A stretch of DNA of 64,000 bases, from positions 1 through 64,000 of the forward strand of contig CACYYG010000008.1 of NCBI GenBank assembly GCA_902778535.1. Direction: 5' to 3'. Positions 56,713 to 64,000 of this stretch are shown in pieces (the first letter of the stretch is position 1; each line of letters begins with the position of its first letter). The DNA is from an uncultured Prevotellaceae bacterium. Its GTDB lineage: Bacteria > Bacteroidota > Bacteroidia > Bacteroidales > Bacteroidaceae. The translations under genes were made by a program, and so were the position numbers. The notes under the pieces were generated by a model. It did not search any database. It was given only the letters and a program-made list of their open reading frames with translations, and was not told the DNA's origin.

Positions 56713-57327
56713 ATGGATAAGAAACCCAAAAACAAGAAGTGGTGGCTCTATGGCGCCCTTGCTTCATTCATTATAGCTATTGCTGGCGTGCTGCTGTTGT
56801 TCTTCGTGTTCAACGATGGGAAGAAACACCGTGTTGACGACGACGATGACGATGAGGATGAAGACGATATTGAGTTGGTTGACGACGAGGAGCAGGTAAA
56901 AGACGATAAATGGGACGATGATTGGGATGATTGGGATGAAGAGATAGTTGTATCGGATTCCGTTCAGCCTGTTGATATTGCGCCGACTGACAACGACTCT
57001 CCCGGCAATGATGATCAGACAGTCTATGACGTTGTGGAGCAGAAACCTGAATTTCTTGAAGGTGACTTGTCTGTGTGGTTAGGCAGCCACCTGCAGTATC
57101 CTCCAGAGGCCCAGAACAATGGTTTGCAGGGTGCTGTGGTCTGTCAGTTCATTGTTGAGAAAGACGGCTCTGTTGGTAATGTGACTGTATTGCGAAGCAT
57201 TGATCCGCTGCTCGACAAAGAAGCCGTCCGCGTCATCGAGAGCATGCCCAAATGGGCTCCTGGCAGAAAGGACGGGAAGCCTGTCCGCGTAAAGTACACT
57301 TTACCCGTTAGATTCCAACTGCAATAA
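56713..57327 (+). CDS. TonB-like energy transducer with an acidic linker
   Basis: A basic N-terminus and one transmembrane helix (about residues 12-32), then a strongly acidic stretch (DDDDDDEDEDD and further D/W-rich sequence, about 40-75), and a TonB C-terminal domain (about 120-204; YPPEAQNNGLQGAVVCQFIVEKDGSV, VIESMPKWAPGRKDGK). Ordinary TonB linkers are Pro/Lys-rich, so the acidic one is odd. It lies 35 bp after gldN and might serve a specific outer-membrane transporter or the secretion system. That role is inference. Confidence 0.8.
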   Translation: MDKKPKNKKWWLYGALASFIIAIAGVLLLFFVFNDGKKHRVDDDDDDEDEDDIELVDDEEQVKDDKWDDDWDDWDEEIVVSDSVQPVDIAPTDNDSPGNDDQTVYDVVEQKPEFLEGDLSVWLGSHLQYPPEAQNNGLQGAVVCQFIVEKDGSVGNVTVLRSIDPLLDKEAVRVIESMPKWAPGRKDGKPVRVKYTLPVRFQLQ

Positions 57328-57328
57328 T

Positions 57329-58273
57329 ATGGCACGTAAGGTAATAGGTATTGGCGAAACCGTTCTTGACATCATTTTCAAGAACAACCAGCCCGTGGGC
57401 GCTGTGCCTGGCGGCTCGGTGTTCAATAGCATCATCTCCTTGGGACGCTCGGGTGTGAAATGCTCTTTCATCAGCGAGACGGGCAACGACCGTGTGGGTC
57501 GCACCATCCTCGACTGCCTGAAGGAGAATGGTGTCGATGCTACCAGCGTCTACGTCTATCCAGACTCGAAGTCGCCCCTCTCGCTGGCTTTCCTCAACGA
57601 GAACAACGATGCAGAATACATTTTCTACAAGGATCACCCCAACGACCGCTTGGAGTTCACCTTCCCTGATGTGCAGCCCGACGACATCGTGCTCTTCGGT
57701 TCCTACTATGCCGTCAATCCCGTCATCCGTCCGCAGGTGGTGGGCTTCCTCGATTATGCCCGTCAGCACGGCGCCATTCTCTATTATGATGTCAACTTCC
57801 GTGCCTCGCACAAGAATGAGGTGATGAAGCTGACCCCCAACATCCTGGAGAATCTGGAGTATGCCGACATTGTGCGCGGGTCGACGGAGGACTTCGAAGT
57901 GATGTTCCGCAAGAGCGACCCCGATGTCATCTACCGCACGCAGATAGCCTTCTACACCAAGCGTTTCATCTGCACGCAGGGAGCCAATCCTGTGGAGCTG
58001 CGTGCCGAGAATGGCCTGAAGAAGAGTTATGTGGTGAAGAGTGACGGCAACACAGTGAGTACGATCGGTGCAGGCGATAATTTCAATGCCGGCTTCGCCT
58101 ACGGTCTCATCCGCTACAATATCACCCGCGGGCAGATAGAACAAGGTCTTACTGAGCAGCAATGGGACAATCTCATTGCCTGTGCCCAGCAGTTCTCTGC
58201 CGAAGTTTGCAAGAGCATCAACAACAGCGTCAGTCTTGAGTTCGGAAAACGGATGGCGGAAGAACTCGCTTAA
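57329..58273 (+). CDS. PfkB-family carbohydrate kinase
   Basis: A ribokinase-type sugar kinase with the N-terminal substrate site (GIGETVLDIIF, PGGSVFNSIISLGR) and the C-terminal signature STIGAGDNFNAGF, whose Asp is the catalytic base. 314 aa is typical, and fructokinase-like sequences are closest by eye. The substrate is not certain. It starts one base after the TonB-like gene's stop, so the two share a transcript. Confidence 0.9.
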   Translation: MARKVIGIGETVLDIIFKNNQPVGAVPGGSVFNSIISLGRSGVKCSFISETGNDRVGRTILDCLKENGVDATSVYVYPDSKSPLSLAFLNENNDAEYIFYKDHPNDRLEFTFPDVQPDDIVLFGSYYAVNPVIRPQVVGFLDYARQHGAILYYDVNFRASHKNEVMKLTPNILENLEYADIVRGSTEDFEVMFRKSDPDVIYRTQIAFYTKRFICTQGANPVELRAENGLKKSYVVKSDGNTVSTIGAGDNFNAGFAYGLIRYNITRGQIEQGLTEQQWDNLIACAQQFSAEVCKSINNSVSLEFGKRMAEELA

Positions 58274-58292
58274 CAATCTCCGCTGCAGTTTT

Positions 58293-58319
58293 CTTCCCTT
58301 AAAGTAGGGGAAGGGGCGG
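58293..58319. repeat. Partial family-B repeat in the kinase-mutS2 gap
   Basis: CTTCCCTTAAAGTAGGGGAA followed by GGGGCGG has the composition and order of one arm of the palindromic element in mutS2 (CCTTTCCCCTCCCCAAGGGAGG). It is probably a remnant. It lies between the converging stops. Confidence 0.45.
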
Positions 58320-58335
58320 TGTTGTTCCCAAACGA

Positions 58336-61002
58336 TTACTCAATATCTACGACGGTGATGCCGGCACCGCCAAACTGCACATGCTCGTCGCGGAAGTGGG
58401 CGACGTTGGGCACTGTGGCCAGATACTGGCGGATGAGCTGGCGCAGGATGCCTGTGCCTGTGCCGTGTAGAATACGCACACGGCTCATACCCACGAGGAT
58501 AGCATCGTCGAGGAAATAGGTGACAGCTTGGATGGCCTCATCACCACGCATGCCACGCACGTCAAGGTCTTGATGGAAATTCATCTTACGTGAGTCGATG
58601 GCGGCACGTGTGCCAGCTCCTAGCGTGGCGTAAGAACCCTGTATCTGGGCATTGCGCTCTTCGGCCTTTGTCTGTTCCTTCACGGGTTCCTTCGCAGGCT
58701 CCAGCCGGTCTAAACGCATCTTTGTGCGCATGCTGCCGAAGACTATCACAGCCTGCTTGCCGTCAATCTTCTCTATCGTTCCGATACTGGTGAGACCTTT
58801 GATGCGGACGGTGGAACCCTCTTTGAGGGGTGAGGGGTGAGGGGCGAGAGGTGAGAGATTGCCGTTTCCCTTGGAGGTATCTGCCTGAGAGCCTACACTC
58901 TCACCTTTTGCCTCTTGCTTCTCACTTCTTTCCTTCTTCCTCTCCTCCTTTCTCTTCTTTCTCTCCTCTATCTGGCGCATCTTGCGCTCTATCAGCTCAT
59001 CGTTCTGGCGCGTGTCGATGCCCTCCACCTCCTGTTTGAACTGCTCCATCTCTTCGCGTATGCGGCGAGTGGCCTCTTTCTCTGCCTGCTGCTCACGAAT
59101 CTCGCGGATGGCGTTCTCAATCCTCTTGTTGGCAGAGGCTAATAGCTCCTCGGCCTGCTCCTTCGCACGCCGCAGGATGGCCTTGCGTTCCTGTTCAATT
59201 TCCTCGATGCTGGCCTCCAGCTTCTCGCCTCTCACCTCCAGCCGCTTCTCATGCTGGTGGATGGTCTGGCGCTTGCCTTCCCAGTAGCGCTTGTCGCGCA
59301 CGATGTCCTGTAGGTACTTGTCGCTTTGGATGTATTCGCGGCCCACGATGTCGCTGGCATCGTTGATCACCTCCTCGGGCAGGCCCGTCTTGCGGGCTAT
59401 CTCGATGGCGAAGCTCGAGCCCGGCTGACCGATGCTGAGCTGGAACAGGGCACGCATCTCGTTGCGGTCGTAGAGCATCGCACCGTTCACCACACCTTCG
59501 TGGCCGTCGGCAAAGTGTTTCAGATTCTGATAGTGCGTGGTGATGACGCCATAGGCCTTCTTCTGCCAGAACTGCTTCAGCACCGCCTCGGCAATGGCGC
59601 CGCCGATGGTTGGCTCGGTGCCTCCGCCGAATTCGTCGATGAGCAGCAGCGTGTGCTCGTCGGCATGGCGAATCATCTGCTTCATGTTCATCAGGTGCGA
59701 CGAGTAGGTCGACAGGTCGTCCTCGATACTCTGCTCATCGCCAATGTCTATCATCAGTTTCTGGAAGATGCCGCAGGTGGAGTGCTCGTTCATGGGTACG
59801 CTCAACCCGCATTGCAGCATATACTGCAGCAGTCCCACCGTCTTCAGGCACACCGACTTGCCGCCCGCATTGGGACCGGAGATGATAAGCAGACAGCCCG
59901 CTCCTTTCCCCTCCCCAAGGGAGGAATGTTTAGTTACTTCAGTTTCGGAATGGGAGCTGTTTATCTCCCCTCCTTTGGAGAGGGGTTGGGGATGGGCTGC
60001 TAACCTAATATCCAGCGGCACCACCTTCTTCTCCTGCTTTGCCAGCGACAAGGCCAGCAGCGGGTGTACAGCCTGTATCCAGTCGATGTGGGGCTGCTCT
60101 TCCACACGTGGCTCCACCGCCTTTGTCAGGTCGGCCAGCGAGGCTTTGGCGTGGATGAGGTCGATAGTGCCGAGGAACTGGTAGGACTCGAGGATGTCGT
60201 TGACCTGAGGGCGCACCTCGTCGCTGAACACGGTGAGGATGCGGATAATCTCGCGGCGCTCCTCAGCCTCTAATTCGCGGATGCGATTGTTTGCCTCCAC
60301 CACCTCCGCCGGCTCGATGAAGACAGTCTTACCCGTAGCACTCTCGTCGTGTACGATGCCGTTGATGCGCCGCTTCACGCTGGGCGCCACGGGAATCATC
60401 AGACGTCCGTCGCGCATCGTCGGAGCCGCGTCCTTGTCCACCAGACCGTCACGTTGTGCTGCGTGCAGAATTGTATATAAGGTGCGTGAGATGCTGCCTT
60501 CCGTCTTCTGCAGCTCATGGCGTATGCCTGCCAGCGTCATCGTGGCGCCGTCCTTGATGCGTCCGTACTTGTCGATGATGCTGTCGATGCGGCGTATCAT
60601 CGCAGGGAAGACCGGTACGTCCTCTGCCAGGCGAGCCAGAGCGGGATAGGCACAGTCCTCTCCTTCCTCGGCCTTCAGGTATTTCACAATGTTGACAATG
60701 GTTTCCAGCGAGCGGCGCAGGTCGAAGAGCTCCTCCTCCTCAAAATGCGTGTTCGCTAAGCGTATGCGCGTTACTGCCTCACGCACATCGAAGAAATATT
60801 GCAGGGGAAAGTCGGTGGCTTTGTCCATCAGCTGGCGGAACTCATGCACCTGTTCCAGCCTTTCCCGCACCTCTGTCGCATCGTCAGTAAAGGCCAGTTC
60901 ATCCACTTTGTCGCGACCTATCTGGCACAGACAACGCTCACGCAGCAGCGTGCGTATCTCGTCAAAACCAATCTTCCGTTCAAAGCTGTCGGGGTAAATC
61001 AT
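58336..61002 (-). CDS. mutS2: Endonuclease MutS2
   Basis: A MutS-family ATPase that acts on recombination intermediates or stalled ribosomes, not on mismatches. It has core and lever domains (residues 1-340), P-loop SGPNAGGKSVCLKT (about 372-385), Walker B with DEFGGGTEP, a coiled coil rich in K, E and R (about 590-690), and a C-terminal Smr nuclease domain with LDVRGMR and HGTGTGILR. At 888 aa it is long. One surplus block of about 30 residues directly before the P-loop and a smaller one near residue 720 are encoded by repeat elements. Confidence 0.95.
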   Translation of the reverse strand: MIYPDSFERKIGFDEIRTLLRERCLCQIGRDKVDELAFTDDATEVRERLEQVHEFRQLMDKATDFPLQYFFDVREAVTRIRLANTHFEEEELFDLRRSLETIVNIVKYLKAEEGEDCAYPALARLAEDVPVFPAMIRRIDSIIDKYGRIKDGATMTLAGIRHELQKTEGSISRTLYTILHAAQRDGLVDKDAAPTMRDGRLMIPVAPSVKRRINGIVHDESATGKTVFIEPAEVVEANNRIRELEAEERREIIRILTVFSDEVRPQVNDILESYQFLGTIDLIHAKASLADLTKAVEPRVEEQPHIDWIQAVHPLLALSLAKQEKKVVPLDIRLAAHPQPLSKGGEINSSHSETEVTKHSSLGEGKGAGCLLIISGPNAGGKSVCLKTVGLLQYMLQCGLSVPMNEHSTCGIFQKLMIDIGDEQSIEDDLSTYSSHLMNMKQMIRHADEHTLLLIDEFGGGTEPTIGGAIAEAVLKQFWQKKAYGVITTHYQNLKHFADGHEGVVNGAMLYDRNEMRALFQLSIGQPGSSFAIEIARKTGLPEEVINDASDIVGREYIQSDKYLQDIVRDKRYWEGKRQTIHQHEKRLEVRGEKLEASIEEIEQERKAILRRAKEQAEELLASANKRIENAIREIREQQAEKEATRRIREEMEQFKQEVEGIDTRQNDELIERKMRQIEERKKRKEERKKERSEKQEAKGESVGSQADTSKGNGNLSPLAPHPSPLKEGSTVRIKGLTSIGTIEKIDGKQAVIVFGSMRTKMRLDRLEPAKEPVKEQTKAEERNAQIQGSYATLGAGTRAAIDSRKMNFHQDLDVRGMRGDEAIQAVTYFLDDAILVGMSRVRILHGTGTGILRQLIRQYLATVPNVAHFRDEHVQFGGAGITVVDIE
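58824..58858. repeat. Heptad array inside mutS2
   Basis: Five units TGAGGGG (three times), CGAGAGG and TGAGAGA in plus-strand notation, translated as LSPLAPHPSPLKEG, in the linker between the coiled coil and the next domain. Confidence 0.85.
59895..60000. repeat. Palindromic element inside mutS2 (family B)
   Basis: The left part (GCTCCTTTCCCCTCCCCAAGG) and right part (CTCCTTTGGAGAGGGGTTGG) are imperfect inverted copies around a centre of about 50 bp. The element is translated as HPQPLSKGGEINSS...HSSLGEGKGAG, in frame, immediately before LLIISGPNAGGKS. Confidence 0.8.
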
Positions 61003-61006
61003 GGTG

Positions 61007-61014
61007 CAAAGGTA
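61007..61014 (-). promoter_or_regulatory. mutS2 promoter -7 element
   Basis: The minus strand reads TACCTTTG, then CACC and the ATG. The start of transcription would fall on or within a few bases of the start codon, so the message may be nearly leaderless. A heptad array (61023-61050) occupies the upstream region. Confidence 0.5.
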
Positions 61015-61022
61015 CGACTTTT

Positions 61023-61050
61023 AGTTCATAGTTTGTGGTTCATGGTTAGA
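61023..61050. repeat. Heptad array upstream of mutS2
   Basis: Four units AGTTCAT, AGTTTGT, GGTTCAT and GGTTAGA, nine bases from the mutS2 -7 element. Confidence 0.75.
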
Positions 61051-61093
61051 GTTTTTGAATTGTTTGAGTTAAATATACTTAACACGCAGATAA

Positions 61094-61121
61094 TTTTCAA
61101 TTCTCAATTCTCAATTTTCAA
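61094..61121 (+). repeat. Heptad array upstream of tRNA-Ser
   Basis: Four units TTTTCAA, TTCTCAA, TTCTCAA and TTTTCAA. They cover the place of the -33 element for the tRNA promoter. Confidence 0.85.
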
Positions 61122-61131
61122 TTTCTCTTAG

Positions 61132-61139
61132 TACCTTTG
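61132..61139 (+). promoter_or_regulatory. tRNA-Ser promoter -7 element
   Basis: TACCTTTG, followed by CACCCGC as in front of tRNA-Val. No TTTG lies at -33. Confidence 0.6.
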
Positions 61140-61157
61140 CACCCGCTTTCGAGCACT

Positions 61158-61242
61158 GGAGAGATGGTAGAGTGGTCGATTACAACGGTCTTGAAAACCG
61201 TCGTACCGAGAGGTACCGGGGGTTCGAATCCCTCTCTCTCCG
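61158..61242 (+). tRNA. tRNA-Ser (anticodon UGA)
   Basis: A class II tRNA with a long variable arm (GTACCGAGAGGTAC). The acceptor GGAGAGA pairs with TCTCTCC. The anticodon stem ACGGT/ACCGT holds loop CTTGAAA (anticodon TGA). The T-loop is TTCGAAT and the discriminator is G. The CCA end is not encoded. Confidence 0.97.
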
Positions 61243-61255
61243 CTCTTTCAAAGTA

Positions 61256-61280
61256 AAACCCGCTGACTTTCAGCGGGTTT
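61256..61280 (+). terminator. Terminator after tRNA-Ser
   Basis: AAACCCGCTGA-CTT-TCAGCGGGTTT is a perfect 11-bp stem ending in TTTCTTATTT. Confidence 0.9.
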
Positions 61281-61862
61281 CTTATTTCTCCCCCTTAGAG
61301 ATTCCCCACTTTCACAAAGTTAGGATTCAGATTGTTCCCTTTCTTTTTCGTAGTCAATCACGGGAACTTGCTTTGCTGTCGCTAAATTGATGGGCTTTCC
61401 AGATAATTCAGGATGAGTAAAAAGTTTTTACAAAAGTGACGGAAAAACAGGGTTCAACGAGGCTGAGAATGGCTCAGAATTCAGGACAGGACAATTTGCT
61501 GAAAAAAACGCGAAAATGAGAGGGGTTGGCTATCTCTTTGACTGGCAGTTGCTTAGCTCGTTTTTCGGTTTGTCGGGAGCATCCTCGTTTTCAAAAAGGT
61601 ATATCCCCATGAAAAAAAGTCAATGCCTTTTTTTCACGCGGACCATCTTTTTGGGCAAAAGTAAGCCGTTCTGAGGTAAAGAATAGCCCTTTCAGAGGCT
61701 GAAAAGCTGCACAAAACTCATGCGGGTGTGCAGTTTTTGAGCCGCACTCATGCTCATCCGATGACAGTCAGACGGCAAAACACTGCCTTTCCGCTTCTAT
61801 TTCACGAATTTCGTTTGTAAAGAAATCGGAATAAATTTTCTTTACATTTTTGGAGGTGATTT
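61281..61862. other. Non-coding stretch
   Basis: About 580 bp with no plausible gene on either strand. The only structure I see is the hairpin repeat at 61601-61654. No promoter of the TAnnTTTG type with a good partner is evident. Confidence 0.6.
61601..61654 (+). repeat. Second copy of the CCCCATGAAAAAA hairpin repeat
   Basis: It starts ATATCCCCATGAAAAAAA, then a loop, TTTTTTTCACGCGG, and ends CATCTTTTTG. It follows the pattern of 23123-23176 (ATATCCCCATGAAAAAAT ... ATGACCTTTTTG) with a different loop. The stem here has two mismatches. Confidence 0.65.
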
Positions 61863-62129
61863 TCACGATTCCCTTTTCCTCCTGATCCAATTCTTCACCC
61901 GATTGTAGCCCTCAACTCCAAGAATTGTCAGCCCTCCATACTGACAAGTCTTAGCCAGCCCGAAGAGTATAGTCCACAGCACACCTTTTGCAGCAGCACT
62001 TATTGGGAGAAGCATTTGGGCAAAGGAGAGAATATAGAAAGGGATGCAGCATAATAAGACTATCACACCAGTGCGGAATGACAGCGACTGTAGCCATGTC
62101 TTGATCTTGTTGAACAAATGCTTTATCAT
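61863..62129 (-). CDS. Small membrane protein with two helices
   Basis: 88 aa. A basic amphipathic start is followed by two hydrophobic segments (about residues 20-42 and 48-64) and a basic tail (NRVKNWIRRKRES). By eye it resembles short transporter-suffix-like membrane proteins, but not strongly enough to name. It is the last gene of a run of four minus-strand genes. Confidence 0.6.
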   Translation of the reverse strand: MIKHLFNKIKTWLQSLSFRTGVIVLLCCIPFYILSFAQMLLPISAAAKGVLWTILFGLAKTCQYGGLTILGVEGYNRVKNWIRRKRES

Positions 62130-62180
62130 CTTTCGGACGGTCTGCTTCTCTACTCGTACTGCTGCTGAACGATAAACTCA

Positions 62181-62774
62181 TCATGCAACCGATTTCAATA
62201 GATTCTTAGCCAAAGGCACATACCAAGTACGGACTTCCTCTGCTGTAGGAGTGTGGCCTCCTGGGAAATGGAACGACTTGCTGTAATACTTCAAGAAGGT
62301 TGGTTCAAAGTGTGCTAATGTGTCCTTTTCGCCGAACAATCCCCAAATTCGGTCTTTGAAGTCGGAATCGCTGTTATTAAATTGAACAGCCTCCATTTCT
62401 GCAAACTCTTCAATCAAGGTCTCATCAATGACAAAAGTCTGCTTGCCGTCCTTCCGGGGTGACTTGTACTGATGCTCGCCAATACGCTGTTTCAGAAACT
62501 CCGTCATCTGGAAGTGAGGATTGCCGAGCAAGGCAGGAATGCCCACAACAGGAGCCACCATCTGAGCATAGAAGGAACCACAGCTATTGCCAATCAAGAG
62601 GTCAGGCTTCTCACTGTTAATCAGTCTGCGAATAAAACTGACAGCCTCTTTCGGGTGTATCGGCAAATCAGGCGTGATGACATCTGCTTCACCCTCGAAA
62701 GCCTCTTTCAATGCAACGGCTGGTACGCACTGACCACTGGCATAGAAACCGTGAAGGAACAGAATCTTCTTCAT
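62181..62774 (-). CDS. YqiA/YcfP-like alpha/beta-hydrolase
   Basis: A 197-aa esterase-like protein. The oxyanion-region motif FLHGFYASGQ comes at the start. The nucleophile Ser lies in GNSCGSFYAQ, with N-S-C-G in place of the usual G-x-S-x-G, as in the YqiA family. A late Asp is in GEKDTL, and the His is in FPGGHTP. The substrate is unknown. It begins 1-2 bp after the stop of the gene at 62776-63309, so the two are coupled. Confidence 0.8.
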   Translation of the reverse strand: MKKILFLHGFYASGQCVPAVALKEAFEGEADVITPDLPIHPKEAVSFIRRLINSEKPDLLIGNSCGSFYAQMVAPVVGIPALLGNPHFQMTEFLKQRIGEHQYKSPRKDGKQTFVIDETLIEEFAEMEAVQFNNSDSDFKDRIWGLFGEKDTLAHFEPTFLKYYSKSFHFPGGHTPTAEEVRTWYVPLAKNLLKSVA

Positions 62775-62775
62775 C

Positions 62776-63309
62776 CTAATTCATCTTTGTCATGTGATAG
62801 CCCATCCTGTTCAACTGCATAGCGGCTCCAAACAGGTAGAGTTGGTGCAGGCATGAAACGTAGGCATTGAAAGCCTCTTTTGTTCCCGGCTCTATGGTCT
62901 GATGACGAAGTGCATTATAGACACGAGAGGCACATTCACCAACCAGTTTCTCTAACACGGTATAGTCGATGCCTCTCAGTAGCAGCACATCTTCACGGAT
63001 ATATTCATCCATGCTGTCGTAGCCCCTCTTGTCTCTCATGTAGGCATAGAGGTCATCAATCTTTGAATAGACACCCCATTCTGCATCCCAAAACTTAGCG
63101 ACGGCCATGCCAATATACATCATCCAACCGAGGGAAACGGAAGGGAAGTCATTGAACTCCCTGATACCGTCGGGAATGTAGGCTTTGGCTATCTGCTCCC
63201 ACTTCTCTTCGACATCGGGACACTCAGGCAGACGGGCATCAATCTCTTTCATTGACTGAAGGAACTGGTGCAAGTCCTGGTGTAATTGCTCTTCAAATTG
63301 CTCTGTCAT
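62776..63309 (-). CDS. Conserved hypothetical protein
   Basis: 177 aa, soluble and mostly helical, Asp/Glu- and Trp/Tyr-rich (FPSVSLGWMMYIGMAVAKFWDAEWG). No family known to me and no catalytic motif visible. Its start overlaps the flavodoxin-like gene's stop (ATGA), and its stop nearly touches the hydrolase gene, so it belongs to this small operon. Confidence 0.65.
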   Translation of the reverse strand: MTEQFEEQLHQDLHQFLQSMKEIDARLPECPDVEEKWEQIAKAYIPDGIREFNDFPSVSLGWMMYIGMAVAKFWDAEWGVYSKIDDLYAYMRDKRGYDSMDEYIREDVLLLRGIDYTVLEKLVGECASRVYNALRHQTIEPGTKEAFNAYVSCLHQLYLFGAAMQLNRMGYHMTKMN

Positions 63310-63950
63310 GCTAATATGTTTTCCGCCATACGCTTACCAGCATCGTAGGCTTTCTGCAAATCGTTTTCCCAATTGTTATCACGATATTGGCGTTTAGCCT
63401 CTTCGGAAAAGCTTGCCAGTTCAAAGCGGTCGTAGTTCTTCACCTGATAGGTGTTGTAGGCATTGATATGCTCGGGCTGTCCGAGGGCGTTGGCTATGCA
63501 GTATTCCATTGAACCATAACCTTGACTATTGTTCCGGTCGGGAGTACCATTCATGGTTTCCATCAACACAACAGGCATCTTTTTGGGAGCTGTCAGGCTA
63601 TAGTCATTATACGACAACCAGGGGAATGCCAGCCGCTCTAAGAAAGCCTGCAATTGTCCTGTTATCTGGCCGAAGTAGATAGGAGATCCCATCGCCAAAC
63701 CATCTGCTTGGGAGATTTCCTCCAGAATTGGGGTCAGCGAATCCTTGAACTTGCAGACATTAGAGGCTTTGCCCTTTATCTTACAGGCCATACACGACAT
63801 GCAACCCTTGTAGTCCATACCATACAGACGAACCGTTTTTATTTCAATCTCTTTACTCACCGAGCTTGCACCTTCAGCGAATTTCTGTAGCATCGAGGCC
63901 GTATTGAAGTTCTTTCTGGGACCTCCGTCAATGACGACAATCTTTTTCAT
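63306..63950 (-). CDS. NAD(P)H-dependent flavodoxin-like oxidoreductase
   Basis: 214 aa of the FMN-dependent reductase / iron-sulfur flavoprotein type. The start IVVIDGGPRKNFNTASML binds the FMN phosphate, and SPIYFGQITGQLQAFLERL forms the second flavin loop. A cysteine group GCMSCMACK plus a later Cys (ASNVCKF) could hold an iron-sulfur cluster, as in Isf-type proteins. It is the first gene of the run and its upstream region (63951-64000) reaches the window edge without a recognisable promoter. Confidence 0.85.
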   Translation of the reverse strand: MKKIVVIDGGPRKNFNTASMLQKFAEGASSVSKEIEIKTVRLYGMDYKGCMSCMACKIKGKASNVCKFKDSLTPILEEISQADGLAMGSPIYFGQITGQLQAFLERLAFPWLSYNDYSLTAPKKMPVVLMETMNGTPDRNNSQGYGSMEYCIANALGQPEHINAYNTYQVKNYDRFELASFSEEAKRQYRDNNWENDLQKAYDAGKRMAENILA

Positions 63951-64000
63951 ATTAGTATTTGTTTCTAGTTTATAACATTCTCTCTAATCGTTCTACAGCC

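Overview
The window looks like a chromosomal segment of a member of the Bacteroidales, most likely a Prevotella-type (Prevotellaceae) genome. Four things point there. Many genes carry the Bacteroidetes promoter type, with a -7 element TAnnTTTG and a TTTG about 20 bp upstream. A type IX secretion core is present (porP/sprF-gldK-gldL-gldM-gldN). The ornithine carbamoyltransferase is of the acyl-ornithine (ArgF') kind. Lipoproteins carry SC-K-D-Y-D-D type N-termini. Base composition is mid-GC in genes with AT-rich intergenic regions. No plasmid, phage, IS transposase or CRISPR array is visible.

Layout. 1-1.0 kb: AT-rich hypothetical genes next to clpP. 1.0-6.8 kb: clpP-clpX-recQ and an exported beta-propeller protein, followed by a 69-bp degenerate copy of the recQ 3' end. 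6.9-15.8 kb: a Sel1 lipoprotein, guaB, two parvulin (PpiC/SurA) chaperones, an OstA/LptA-like protein, a small membrane protein and mutL. 15.8-24.4 kb: envelope genes, namely an OmpA-type barrel lacking its peptidoglycan-binding domain, a coiled-coil lipoprotein paired with a full OmpA protein, a MBG-repeat protein with a T9SS-like C-terminus, and another outer-membrane protein. 24.5-29.6 kb: tRNA-Val, purB, an rRNA pseudouridine synthase with a repeat-rich N-terminus, a four-helix-bundle gene inserted between conserved genes, and asnS. 29.6-36.7 kb (minus): a second giant coiled-coil lipoprotein/OmpA operon. 36.7-37.7 kb: a repeat-dense non-coding stretch. 37.7-43.8 kb (minus): nrdG/nrdD (anaerobic ribonucleotide reductase) and proB-proA-argF'. 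43.8-49.4 kb (minus): a Dna2-like nuclease-helicase, an acyl-CoA synthetase and an HTH-cupin regulator. 49.5-58.3 kb: an S24 peptidase, the T9SS core, a TonB-like protein and a PfkB kinase. 58.3-64 kb: mutS2 (minus), tRNA-Ser and four small minus-strand genes.

The most unusual theme is short-period repeat DNA. Arrays of 7-bp units (8 or 10 bp in two places), often arranged as palindromes, fill intergenic gaps and sit just upstream of -7 promoter elements. They also lie in frame inside several proteins: argF', the Dna2-like protein (four sites), mutS2 (two sites) and the OstA-like protein. Two palindromic families can be recognised. One is shared by argF' and the Dna2-like gene. The other lies directly in front of the MutS2 P-loop and has relatives in non-coding DNA. 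A four-helix-bundle gene is bracketed by inverted arrays of a 10-bp unit, which suggests a small cassette. The behaviour resembles Rickettsia palindromic elements, but I know of no description of these families.

How the genes work together. The window is mostly housekeeping (protein turnover, nucleotide and proline/arginine synthesis, DNA repair) and cell-envelope assembly (SurA-like chaperones, OstA-like protein, OmpA barrels, T9SS). ClpP has Asn at the usual catalytic Asp position, and MutL lacks the recognisable endonuclease motifs.
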